From contig NW_024037056.1 in the NCBI RefSeq assembly GCF_015706575.1, positions 434,001-498,000 of the forward strand: a DNA stretch of 64,000 bases, written 5' to 3'. Numbering within the stretch: the stretch's first letter is position 1; every line of letters begins with the position of its first letter. A program made the translations under genes and the position numbers. Below are positions 12,501 through 23,425 of the stretch, in pieces. The notes under the pieces are model-generated. The model worked only from the letters and a program-made list of their open reading frames with translations. It did not search any database and had not been told where the DNA came from. This DNA comes from Patiria miniata (Eukaryota > Echinodermata > Asteroidea > Valvatida > Asterinidae).

Positions 12501-15500
12501 TGTTTACTTGATATATCTCGTCTTGACGGTATCTTGTTATGAAAAATTCTTGATTTTTTTTACATGTATGGATAGCTAGTTAGTTTGGCTACAACGTCCA
12601 ACAAGTTTGAAGTCCGTAGACCCAATACTCTTGGAGAAAATGGGACATAAGCAAGAATATTTTGCCCAAGCTTGTTTCTCTGTGTAAATTGCCATAGAGT
12701 AGGCTGTCAGCGGGCTTCACTCTGTGGTGTGTTTACTTGCTATATCTCGTATTAAGGGTAACTTGTTATGAACAATTCCTAATTTTTTTGACATGTATGG
12801 AGAGCTAGTTAGTCTGGCTACAACGTCCAACAAGTTTGAAGTCTGTAGACCCAATAATCGTGGAGAAAATGGGACATAAACAAGAATATTTTGGCCGAGT
12901 TTGTTTCTGTGTGTAAATTGCCATAGAGTAGGCTGTCAGAGGGATTCACTCCGTGGTGTGTTTTCTTGCTATATCTCGTCTTGAGGTTATCTTGTTATAA
13001 AAAATTCCTAATTTTTTTGATATGTATGGAGAGCTAGTTAGTCTGGCTACAACGTCCAACAAGTTTGAAGTCTGTAGACCCAATACTCGTGGAGAAAAAG
13101 GGACATAAACAAGAATATTTTGGCCGAGTTTGTTTTTCTGTGTAAATTGCCATAGAGTAGGCTGTCAGCGGGCTTCACTCTATGGTGTGTTTACTTGATA
13201 TATCTCGTCTTGACGGTATCTTGTTATGAAAAAATCCTGATTTATTTGACATGTATGGAGAGCTAGTTAGTCTGGCTACAACGTCATACAAGTTTGAAGT
13301 CTGTAGACCCAATACTCGTGGAGAAAATGGGACATCAACAAGAATATTTTGGCCGAGTTTGTTTCTCTGTGTAAATTGCCATAGAGTAGGCTGTCAGCGG
13401 GCTTCACTCTATGGTGTGTTTACTTGATATATCTCGTCTTGACGGTATCTTGTTATGAAAAAATCCTGATTTATTTGACATGTATGGAGAGCTAGTTAGT
13501 CTGGCTACATCGTCCAACAAGTTTGAAGTCCGTAGACCCAATACTGGTGGAGAAAATGTGACATAAGCAAGAAAATTTTGCCCGAGTTTGTTTCTGTGCG
13601 TAAATTGCCATAGAGTAGGCTGTCAGCGGGCTTCACTCCGTGGTTTGTTTTCTTGCTATATCTCGTCTTGAGGGTATCTTGTTATAAAAAATTCCTAATT
13701 TTTTTGACATGTATGGAGAGCTAGTTAGTCTGGCTACAACGTCCAACAAGTTTAAAGTCTGTAGACCCAATACTCGTGGAGAAAAAGGGACATAAGCAAG
13801 AATATTTTGCTCAAGCTTGTTTCTCTTTGTAAATTGCCATAGAGTAGGCTGTCAGCGGGCTTCACTCTGTGGTGTGTTTACTTGCTATATCTCGTATTAA
13901 GGGTATCTTGTTATGAACAATTCCTAATTTTTTTTGACATGTATGGAGAGCTAGTTAGTCTGGCTACAACGTCCAACAAGTTTGAAGTCTGTAGACCCAT
14001 TACTCGTGGAGAAAATGGGACATCAACAAGAATATTTTGGCCGAGTTTGTTTCTCTGTGTAAATTGCCATAGAGTAGGCTGTCAGCGGGCTTCACTCTAT
14101 GGTGTGTTTACTTGATATATCTCGTCTTGACGGTATCTTGTTATGAAAAAATCCTGATTTATTTGACATGTATGGAGAGCTAGTTAGTCTGGCTACATCG
14201 TCCAACAAGTTTGAAGTCCGTAGACCCAATACTGGTGGAGAAAATGTGACATAAGCAAGAAAATTTTGCCCGAGTTTGTTTCTGTGCGTAAATTGCCATA
14301 GAGTAGGCTGTCAGCGGGCTTCACTCCGTGGTTTGTTTTCTTGCTATATCTCGTCTTGAGGGTATCTTGTTATGAAAAATTCCTAATTTTTTTGACATGT
14401 ATGGAGAGCTAGTTAGTCTGGCTACAACGTCCAACAAGTTTAAAGTCTGTAGACCCAATACTCGTGGAGAAAAAGGGACATAAGCAAGAATATTTTGCTC
14501 AAGCTTGTTTCTCTTTGTAAATTGCCATAGAGTAGGCTGTCAGCGGGCTTCACTCTGTGGTGTGTTTACTTGCTATATCTCGTATTAAGGGTATCTTGTT
14601 ATGAACAATTCCTAATTTTTTTGACATGTATGGAGAGCTAGTTAGTCTGGCTACAACGTCCAACAAGTTTGAAGTCTGTAGACCCAATACTCGTGGAGAA
14701 AATGGGACATAAACAAGAATATTTTGGCCGAGTTTGTTTCTGTGTGTAAATTGCCATAGAGTAGGCTGTCAGCGGACTTCACTCTGTGGTGTGTTTACTT
14801 GCTATATCTCGAATTAAGGGTAACTTGTTATAAACAATTCCTAATTTTTTTGACATGTATGGAGAGCTAGTTAGTCAGGCTACAACGTCCAACAAGTTTG
14901 AAGTCTATAGACCCAATACTCGTGGAGAAAATGGGACATAAGCAAGAATATTTTGCCCGAGTTTGTTTCTGTGTGCAACTTGCTATGGAGAAGGCTGTCA
15001 GCGGGCTATCCTTTGATATATCTCGTCTTGACGGTATCTTGTTATAAAAAAATCCTGATTTATTTGACATGTATGGTGAGCTAGTTAGTCTGGCTACAAC
15101 GTCCAACAAGTTTGAAGTCCGTAGACCCAATACTCGTGGAGAAAATGGGACATCAGCAAGAACATTTTGCCCGAGTTTGTTTCTGTGCGTAAATTGCCAT
15201 AGAGTAGGATGTCAGCGGGCTTCACTCTGTGGTGTGTTTTCTTGCTATATCTCGTCTTGAGGGTATCTTTTTATAAAAAATTCCTATTTTTTTTTACATG
15301 TATGGATAGCTAGTTAGTTTGGCTACAACGTCCAACAAGTTTGAAGTCCGTAGACCCAGTACTCCTGGAGAAAATGGGACATAAGCAAGAAAATTTTGCC
15401 CGAGTTTGTTTCTGTTCGTAAATTGCCATAGAGTAGGCTATCAGCGGGATTCACTCCGTGGTGTGTTTTCTTGCTATATCTCGTCTTGAGGTTATCTTGT

Positions 15501-16123
15501 TATAAAAAATTCCTAATTTTTTTGACATGTATGGAGAGCTAGTTAGTCTGGCTACAACGTCCAACAAGTTTGAAGCCTGTACACCCAATACTCGTGGAGA
15601 AAATTGGAAATAAGCAAGAATATTTTGCCCGAGTTTGTTTTTGTGTGTAAATTGCCATACAGTAGGATGTCAGCGGGCTTCACTCCGTGGTGTGTTTTCT
15701 TGCTATATCTCGTCTTGAGGGTATCTTGTTATGAAAAATTCCTAATTTTTTTGACATGTATGGAGAGCTAGTTAGTCAGGCTACAAGGGCCAACAAGTTT
15801 GAAGTCTGTACACCCAATACTCGTGGAGAAAAAGGGACATAAGCAAGAATATTTTGCCCGAGTTTGTTTCTCTGTGTAAATTGCCTTAGAGTAGTCTGTC
15901 AGCAGGATTCACTCCGTGGTGTGTTTACTTGATATATCTCGTCTTGACGGTATCTTGTGATGAAAAATTCCTAATATTTTTGACATTTATGGAGAGCTAG
16001 TTAGTCAGGCTACAACGTCAAACAAGTTTGAAGTCTGTACACCAAATACTCGTGGAGAAAATGGGACATAAGCAAGAAATGTTGCCCAAGTTTGTTTCTG
16101 TGTGTAAATTGCCATAGAGTAGT
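583..16123. repeat. 228-bp satellite DNA array (~68 monomers)
   Basis: A head-to-tail array with a spacing of 228-229 bases, measured from successive 'gtaggctgtcagcggg' starts at 811, 1039 and 1268. Two main monomer types recur. Type A has 'ctctatggtgtgtttactt', 'gacggtatc' and 'gggacatcaac'. Type B has 'ctccgtggtgtgttttctt', 'gaggttatc' and 'ttggacataagc'. Mixed forms also occur. The left part (583-2150) is nearly pure and homogeneous type A. The last monomers (about 14900-16123) are the most divergent, with a partial deletion near 15005. No coding function is likely: the ~68-residue ORFs recur only because the monomer recurs. A centromeric or heterochromatic role is possible but not shown. 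Confidence 0.97.
7500..12500. repeat. Higher-order repeat, ~1.6 kb (7 monomers)
   Basis: Rare monomer variants return at a fixed distance. 'catatagtaggctgtcagcagg' begins near 7891, 9490 and 11091 (steps of 1599 and 1601). 'gaggatatcttgttataaac' begins near 9552 and 11153. The 'caatactggtggag' monomer lies near 5311 and 6908, and again near 10796 and 12397. Seven monomers of 228.5 bases make 1600. A second, shorter period of three monomers (685 bases) repeats at about 13540 and 14228. This is classic higher-order satellite structure produced by unequal exchange of multimonomer blocks. Confidence 0.85.
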
Positions 16124-16153
16124 CCAGTCGGACGAGAAATCGACCAGACTTAC

Positions 16154-16306
16154 CTCCAGACGGGTTTGCAGACGCGCTTGGGCTGAACAGCGTGAATCTG
16201 CCATCGATGGTCGTCACTTCGGGTTGAGCAGCCGATGGGCCGACTGATGGCGAGACTGGTGCGTCAGACAAACCGGCGATGTTTGTGGTCGGGTACGGGC
16301 TGGTGA
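16154..16306 (-). pseudogene. Orphan exon-like segment, Ser/Pro/Thr-rich
   Basis: On the minus strand an open frame is bounded by good splice signals. A T-rich tract and TTTTGGAGTAG lie just upstream of 16306. CTGGAG|GTAAGT, a perfect donor, falls at 16153. The 153-base exon encodes about 51 residues, beginning VTSPYPTTNIAGLSDAP and rich in Ser, Pro, Thr and Ala, as in an extracellular linker. I do not recognise the protein. No partner exons were found on either side: downstream on this strand is satellite DNA. It may be a captured exon, a remnant of a gene lost when the array expanded, or part of a gene whose other exons lie far away. Confidence 0.4.
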
Positions 16307-17017
16307 CTACTCCAAAACACGGTAAAAAAAAAATAACATTGTTCATTTTTTGAAGATGACTGTCCATGCATGTTTTCAACAAATTACATTTGTTTTCCAA
16401 ACAACAAATTTTGATAGTACTTGTTTATTAACAATGTTCCAAAATTTGGAAGTCTGCACCCCAATAAACAGCTTTTATTTTGGGTTGCATTTGTGCACAA
16501 CACAGCGAAAAGTTCCCGGTCCCGCAGACAATTGCAAAAGACGGGTGGGAACCAGACTACCCTGTGCGAATTGTTGTCGGGCCGCAAATTGTTTGAAAGT
16601 TGTATTTGTAAAGTAATTATTCCATAACTAAACGAACCTTTTTTCGGTTGATGTCTTAATCAAAACTCAGTGTTACTTTTGAATCGCTAGAAAAAAAGTA
16701 AAAAACCTCATCATATATTCGGGTTGTAACTTAAAAAAGACCCCGCAGTACATTGCAACAACCCAAAGAGCCTTGAAAGTAGAAAACATTTAGCAAATCG
16801 ATGTCAGCATAACACTGCGCTGCAGCTGCTTATTTGTTAAGGACTTCATTAAATTTTAATGACTCCACATAGATTACGTTTCTAAGTGCAGCTGCACAGT
16901 ACCTTGATATTGATTTTACTTTGCGAAGTGAGATCTTGGAGGACATAAAAGATGCACTGATCGTGCTTTATTTTGAAGTTTTGCCCCGAATGTTTTTTTT
17001 TTCATGCATTGCACATA
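16307..17017. other. AT-rich intergenic DNA
   Basis: Short ORFs on both strands overlap one another and show no recognisable domain or splice context. I see nothing assignable here. Confidence 0.6.
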
Positions 17018-17685
17018 CAGGGTGAGTAAAAAAAAAAAAGCAGAACCCAAACCTCCAAAAAAAAATTGTCATATTTAAAAAAAATTGTAGCACCAAAAAT
17101 AATGACTGGAAAGCCAATTTTATAAACTATTTATAGATGAAAAAATACTTAAATTGCTTAATCCGTTTAAGGTATGTCACCATTTAAACACAAAAACTGG
17201 CTTTCGTCCAAAATGCGATTTCAAGAAGCGTCGTCACAATTGTCTTCAATCATCACCAGCGATAAAACATCAGTTTAAAAGTTAAAAATATTCAACAAAG
17301 TTGTTTTGAAGGCCCGTCTTTTGAAAAAAAAGTGGATTTTATATGTCATATTGTTTGCCTAAGTAGGGTTGTTAATAAAGATATTGTGTACTACAGTTGG
17401 TGACATTTGTTGAAACAAGTATTCCGTGTCATTTTCTTTGTTGCTCAAAACAGTCAGAACACACAATAAATTGCAGGTTTTTTTGGGACGAAACAGGTTT
17501 TTAGGGTCATTGCGTTAAAATGGTTATATTGTTTGAACAGATTGGGCAATTTCAGTAAATTTTTCATCTAAAAGTAGTTTCTGAAATTGGCTTTCAGTCA
17601 TTCATTTATTAGTTTTGGTGCTAAATATTTTTTTAATATGAAATACATTTTGGGGTTTGGGTTACGGTTTTTTTGACTCACCCTG
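17018..17685. mobile_element. Mariner-type MITE with long inverted repeats
   Basis: The element starts CAGGGTGAGT and ends ACTCACCCTG, and is flanked by TA on both sides (17016-17017 and 17686-17687), the target duplication of Tc1/mariner elements. The inverted arms extend imperfectly for about 190 bases; for example 'gccaattt...aaactattt.tagatgaaaaa' appears inverted near 17570. At 668 bases with no long ORF it is non-autonomous. Confidence 0.8.
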
Positions 17686-17687
17686 TA

Positions 17688-19125
17688 ATCATTCGCTAGC
17701 TGATTTGCTGAGTTAGTGGATGGTAATTTTATCAGTCGATTTCTTGTAGCGCCATAATTATGCGTGCAAGACCTCAGTGCCGGTGGTGCGATGCAAGATT
17801 CTGACAAACTCTTAAACTTTTCGTGACATCCGAATTTTACAAACACAACAAAAATACTTACACTGGCTAGCAAGCACCTGAATAATAGATTTCTATCCGA
17901 CATAATAATGTGAGTATTATTTTTCTGATACATCTTTTTCTTGAGAAAAATGCGTTTCGCCTGATTCATTCTCAAGTTTTACGGGCTGCTTAATTAAGCG
18001 AGTTGCACGAACAATAATTTTGTGGGCAATGTCCCTGTGACGATTTTATATTCGTTTTGCTGAAGGTTCAGAAATCATTGTCGGTGTATACTTTGGTATA
18101 TAGTGCTGCAGCTTAATGCACGTTCCAGACTTTTAGTTTTAATAAATGAAAATACTTGTTATTCAATATCGAAATTGTATATTCTTTCTTGTGGGAAAAG
18201 TGGATACAGTACACAAAAAGTGTACCATCTCCTTTATGTACAACCTTGGGACAAGTGAGTTATATTGATAAGTCAGAATTTTACCTTGCGATCGGACAGT
18301 CTGGAGGCACAGAATCTGTAGGTATGAGAACATTTGAAACAAAATCACAGGCAAGTCCAACTAACGCAAGGATCAACAGTTGTTGAAGTTTAAACAAAAT
18401 GACGGCAGTCTTGTGACAATTTCTGACAATCTCTGAAGGTATTTAATGAATAATGTGCAATTATCATAAGAATAGATAAGAAAAAGTAAAACACTAAGTA
18501 GTAGAATTGAACCGAATTAAACAAAACTATGAGGAGTAACATGTACAAATGTTTTGGTACGTAATGCTTTGGCCAAACCAACTGCGTCAGCGCAGAGCAA
18601 ACTATACACTCACCGATACAAGAAGACGCATGATATACCCATTCATTGCTGCCATTAATCGAAAACTTGCAAAACGTAATATCCAAGTCTTTGGTACACT
18701 ATTCCCAGGAACACCTAATTTTCTTGGAGAGGCCTACATTTCATGGAGACTTTGAATCGCATCTATTTGTAGCCAGTCGAAGTTGACGACTTGCCGGTCC
18801 TCAGACCAAGAAGGCAGTAATGTACCCACAAAGATGGCACTGTGTATTGTCTGCTGAAAGTGGGCCGCTATTTTATCGATCTTCGTCCAGTTATATAGGT
18901 CTGATCGCCTATAACAGATCACGTACTATGCGCCCGTGTTTTGTGTCACTTTGCGAGTAGGCATGGTTTTCCGTGTTGTCGATGGAAGAGCCAAGTGTTT
19001 TGAATATCGATAATCAATAACACGAGTGGTGTTGATCAATAACGTTGAGCGGACTTTTATATAACTTTAAGTAACATACACTGCAGGGAAGGATGGGAAA
19101 TACACCCTCGCCTAATAGTCCTGGG
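17688..19125. other. Intergenic DNA without a recognised gene
   Basis: Several ORFs of 62-125 codons occur, including an open frame at 18549-18755, but they overlap on opposite strands, lack splice-flanked structure and match no family that I know. I treat the stretch as non-coding. Confidence 0.55.
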
Positions 19126-19270
19126 TCATATTGACCCAGACTCTGAATCCAAATTTGACATTTTGCTGGGTAAAAAAAATGACATTTTTGGAGGTCATAA
19201 AAACGTCATTTTTTACCCCGAAAAGGACTGAGCAAATTTGGATTCAGATTTCGAGTCAATTTGACCAAGG
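19126..19270. repeat. Imperfect hairpin, MITE-like
   Basis: 'ggtcatattgaccc' with 'ctgaatccaaatttg' on the left is mirrored on the right by 'caaatttggattcag' and 'gtcaatttgacc'. The arms are about 60 bases. No clear target duplication is seen. Confidence 0.6.
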
Positions 19271-19599
19271 AGATTATAAAGTGTATTAAGGCAGCGGGAG
19301 TAGTTTTATTTATTTTTAAGGTAACTAATTTTTAAGGGGCTGTTTTCTTTCCTTATTTTTAAATTTAGCTTTTTTTCTTCAATTTCATCCCCAAATCTGC
19401 AAAGAGGAGCTTTAATAGCGCCCTCAATTGCTCAAAATCAATAGTCATTGACTACAGAACGTTTCTGAAAGTGGAGATCGAGAGAAGCCAAAAACGGTTT
19501 GAAGACAGTTTTTGATGATTTTTATTTCCAACACAAGGAATGGTTCCAAATGCTGGCGGCAAAAACCAGGAGGGCGCTGTTTGATTTGGGCAAAATATT

Positions 19600-20070
19600 T
19601 TGTACATTCGCTCGTACCCCCGCCCTGCAAACAGGACGCTGGAATACTATGGTTGCAGACCAGTAAATCGCTCCGAAATTGCCTACGCCGGCCAAATCAT
19701 GATTTGCATGCCCTCAAAATCTTCAGTATTTGAGCATGCTGTGGGCCATGAACTTGAGGGTTTGTAAAAAATATGGGTGGAAGCCGTGCACAGGACTGTG
19801 AGCTTGTAGTTCCGTTCAATTTGGATGAAATTGGGGCCCTTAACGCGCTCTATTCCTACATTATTACGCTTTTCAACGAGAAAAAACATCTCTTAACTGG
19901 AATAAAAGAGTAATGAATCAGTCTTAACGGCCGTTTCAAACCTTGCAGAGTCATAACCTTGATGACGCGCATGTCACTGGTCACGCAAAATCCAACCAAT
20001 CAGAGCGTGAATTCATCAGAGTATCCCAGCGTCCTGTTTGCAGGGCGGGGGTACGAGCGAATTTTTTACA
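19600..20070. mobile_element. Inverted-repeat element carrying a dispersed repeat
   Basis: A ~46-base arm (19600-19645, containing CGTACCCCCGCCCTGCAAAC) is repeated inverted at 20026-20070. Inside, 19668-19865 matches 34704-34876 in the same orientation ('tccgaaattgccgacgccgg', 'gtggaagccgtgcacaggac', 'gatgaaattggggccct'). It is non-autonomous with no coding content. Confidence 0.65.
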
Positions 20071-20088
20071 GAGCCTGAAAGTCAGTGG

Positions 20089-20286
20089 CGTAGCCACGGG
20101 GGGGGGCGGGGGGGGGGCGACAGCCCCCCCCCCTCATGAAACCTTGTCGCCCCCCCAGTCGCCCCCCCCCCTGAGATTTTGAGTTTCTAAAAAAATTATC
20201 ATTGATCTACTTGACGCCCCCATGAAATGTTCCAGCCCCCCCCCCCCGACCCCCCACCCCCCCCCCTCCCCCCCCCACCCCCCAGC
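20089..20286. mobile_element. Transposon terminus with G/C homopolymer tracts
   Basis: It begins 'cagtggcgtagccacgggggg', a terminus type common in invertebrate DNA transposons, followed by long G and C runs. No matching right terminus was found by 20286, so this is probably a one-ended remnant. The ORF across the C tracts is an artefact of base composition. The run lengths are prone to sequencing error. Confidence 0.5.
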
Positions 20287-20864
20287 GCCATAATTGGCAA
20301 CGGAACATCTGGTTCTGCCACAACGGAATAAAATCGATTTGCAGACAATATAGTTTGCAAAAGTTTCAAAATTTAATCTTCCTTTCAACTCGAACAATAA
20401 ATGCAATGTTGTGTTTTTTCCCCACAGATCGATTTGTGCACAGCTGACGTGGTCTATTTCGCCACGGTCTAATACATATAAACAGATTCGCTGATTAATT
20501 CGGGAGACTTGTATGCTCCGTGGATGACAGGTGATACTCAACTAACTGACGTGCAGATTACCAACAAGGATTATGAGTGCATACCGTTTTGCTCAAACGT
20601 CGCATGCTGATGTGTTCATTCAATGAGTTCATGTAAATTGCAGATGACAGATTGAACGGATTGTAAGATGGTTAGTCATTTAGTTAGTCTTTTCATGAAC
20701 CAATCCGCGGCTGATTTTCACACGGCACCTTCATTTCAAAGTTTTTGGACTTCAGTTTAAACAGTTAAACAAAAAGTAGAATTGTTGACGTTAATATATA
20801 TACACACAACTTGACCATTTCTGTTTTAAGTGGATCCCCCATTCCCCTACCCCATAGATAACTA

Positions 20865-21235
20865 GTGTCATGGCCTAATGGTTAAGAATACCCGACTCAT
20901 GCTCTGGTGTTTCAGAGGCAACAGTGGTGTGGGTTCGAGCCCGCCGGGTGGACACTTGTGCCCTTGAGCAAGGCACTTAACCATTATTGCTTCGTCCTTC
21001 AGATGGGACGTGAAGCCGTAGGTCCCGTGTGTTGTGTAATCCATGATGCACGTAAAAGAACCCAGTGACACTTATCGCTAAGAGAAGGGGTTTGCCCCGG
21101 TGTTTCTGGTCTCCTGTATAAACTCCCACGCGGAGTATGAACCAACAAGAACCAAGATCCGCAGTTATCACCGCAAGAGTATTGTGCGGATTTAATCTAC
21201 CTGTATCAATAATGCGCCTTTTTAACGTTAGCTAT
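20865..21235 (+). mobile_element. tRNA-derived SINE
   Basis: The head is tRNA-like, with an A box (TGGCCTAATGG, near 20872) and a B box (GGGTTCGAGCC, near 20932). A body follows containing 'cccttgagcaaggcactta', 'cttcagatgggacgtgaagc' and 'gtaaaagaacccagtgacac'. This body is widespread in deuterostome SINEs. The tail ends in 'gtattgtgcggatttaatctacctg'-like sequence and short AT DNA. RNA polymerase III transcription is implied by the boxes. Confidence 0.8.
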
Positions 21236-21239
21236 ATAA

Positions 21240-23295
21240 TCCCTCCCGACCATGTTAAGCGACCTCGACCAGGCGCCAAGAGTAGCCTATTATAAATGGT
21301 GTCCCAATGGTCCTCTCAGGGTTAAATAGCATACAGAATTCGAGAAAAAAAATGAAATGTTAGTTCTACTTTTGTGACATACCTATTAAATTGTGAAGCA
21401 TATTTAATGTACTATTTTCTGTAATTAAACTTCCATCGGATTTGGTTCACCGGTTTTTTAAATAAAGGCAATTATGTAACACAGTACTAGGCCTATTTGT
21501 ATGCAACTGTGACTTCGTATACAGGACACGGTGGAGCTTTACAATGTTCATAAAGGTTTACTGTCTGCATTCTGCAACTGGCGAAATTGTCTGCAGCAGC
21601 ATTCTTACATCATCCCCTTCGGATGACACGCAGTGCCAGATACACACAAACGACACAGTATTGTTGACAACCATTCGTCCGTGCACAAATCCAAAGTAAG
21701 AAGCATTTGCTCCTTTACTGCGGTAGTGAATGCTGAACACAAAGAAATGTATTATTCGTGGTCTAAGCATCGGCTTTTCCTTAATGCTTTTACTCCAAAG
21801 TAAATGCTTTAATACATTTTGCTTGCATATACTTCCTAACATTTGCTAGTTTTATTCATTATGACCCATTAAATGGTCTAGTTATTCCGACTTCAAGCAA
21901 ATTATTTATTATCGGTGGTTTAGAAGTAATGTGCGAGAAACATACTCCATCAGGAGCTGATGGGTATACAACTGTGTAAATAGGTTTTAAAAAATCCATC
22001 CTCCGAGCTCATAAAGAAAAGTTATACATTATTATTCTATTTAATTATAAGAGAGTTCTGAGAGCAACAGAATTGGGCAATTGGGCTTCCAATACTGAGC
22101 CGCAGTTTGGATGCAATTGGGCACGAAAGTGGCGCTATTAAACCATAATATGAAGGGATTGAAGGGATCGTTTTCATCAAGATCATTTTCCGCTTTGAGA
22201 AACCTCACTAGGGGTCGTCTTCTTTGGGTGAGAATTTCTCGAAAAGTCAATGGTCAACCCACCAAAACTTGAAATGAAAAATGACATGTTGATCATCATT
22301 CATTTCTATGCGGCATAAACCCCACTAGTGCATGAGAGTTCTGAGTAATTTTATTTTTAAAGACTTTTTGTTGTGGCATTTTACGCATCATGTCCACGGG
22401 AATTCAGGGTGCAGGCCTTATGCCCATTGGCACGACGTCACTGGCGGAAGGGCCAGTACAATGCTTTTTATATTGCAAGAATGGACGGAACCAGCGACTA
22501 TACAACCACTATGCGGGTTGGTGCTGAATGTGTAGCGCACGTATAAACCTACACGTGTACACGTATTATTTTTGTCCATTGTGAACGATTGTAGCTTATG
22601 TGTCTCGCCCACTTCGACAGATGCAAATTAAGATTGGATTTGACCTACGACTTCACAAGGAACTGCATACTATATACTGCGTCTAGTCTGAGGTGAGTCA
22701 TTGCTCTTTGCTTAACCATAGATCGTATTCTTTGTGAATGTATGTAATTGCTTGGCAGCATGGATCGAGGAATGATTCCTGCAGCATGTACATGTACACA
22801 TGCTTGAATTATACTATCACTGTGTAGGCCTACTTGCTCCGTGAAAAGCAAGTATTCTACAATCCATGCAACGTGTAAGTATGTGCCACTATCACACGCT
22901 TCAGTCTTATGCGGGAGGTTTGTGTATGTATTATGTACATGTTTCATTGCCATATACATGTGTATTAATGCAATTTCCCCTCAAAAATATGAAACCCCCT
23001 TGTCCAGTACATTAGCATATTTCAAGGCCAGACCAAAATAACTGTACAGGTCCATTCCGGATGGTCATTGCACGCCATATGCTGTGAATAATGATGCGCT
23101 TATAGGCGCGCCTTAGGCAGATAGGCCTATGTGCTAATTTTTCTAAAACTTTTTTTATAGCATAGTTATTTCCATGCGAAATGTTATTTCCATGCGAAAT
23201 TACCGGGTATTTTTGTTGTTGACTTTAACAAACAACTGTTATTTCATTCTGTGTTGGTTTGATTGCATGGTTTTCTTATATCCTGTATTTTTTTA
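21240..23295. other. Intergenic DNA with one partial dispersed repeat
   Basis: 22110-22290 resembles 35170-35290 (the 'gggtgagaatttctcg' region), the right half of the dispersed repeat at 34704. Short ORFs are mutually overlapping and unsupported. Nothing else is recognised. Confidence 0.5.
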
Positions 23296-23425
23296 CACTG
23301 CAAAAACTGGAGTGTTAAATTTACACCATTGGTATCTATATAGGACCATCTGGTGTTAAATATTACTGGTGTTGTCCTATATAGATACCGAATGGTGTTA
23401 AATTAACACTACAGTTTTTGCAGTG
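23296..23425. mobile_element. Short TA-flanked hairpin MITE
   Basis: CACTGCAAAAACTG and CAGTTTTTGCAGTG form the ends, with TA on both sides (23294-23295, 23426-23427). Almost the whole 130 bases fold back ('gtatctatataggac' inverted at 'gtcctatatagatac'). Confidence 0.85.

Noticed and set aside
7231..15260. Recurrent ORFs of 63-87 codons inside the satellite
   Set aside because: They recur with the monomer in both orientations, are broken in most monomers and have no start context or domain. They are products of the repeat, not genes.
583..16123. CRISPR-like direct repeats
   Set aside because: The repeats are contiguous 228-base monomers without unique spacers, in a eukaryotic genome.
18549..18755. 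Open frame with IAAINRKLAKRNIQVFG
   Set aside because: No recognised family, no splice signals that fit and an opposing ORF of equal length. Evidence is too thin.
20134..20541. 135-codon Gly/Trp-rich ORF
   Set aside because: It reads through C/G homopolymers of a transposon end; the composition explains the open frame.
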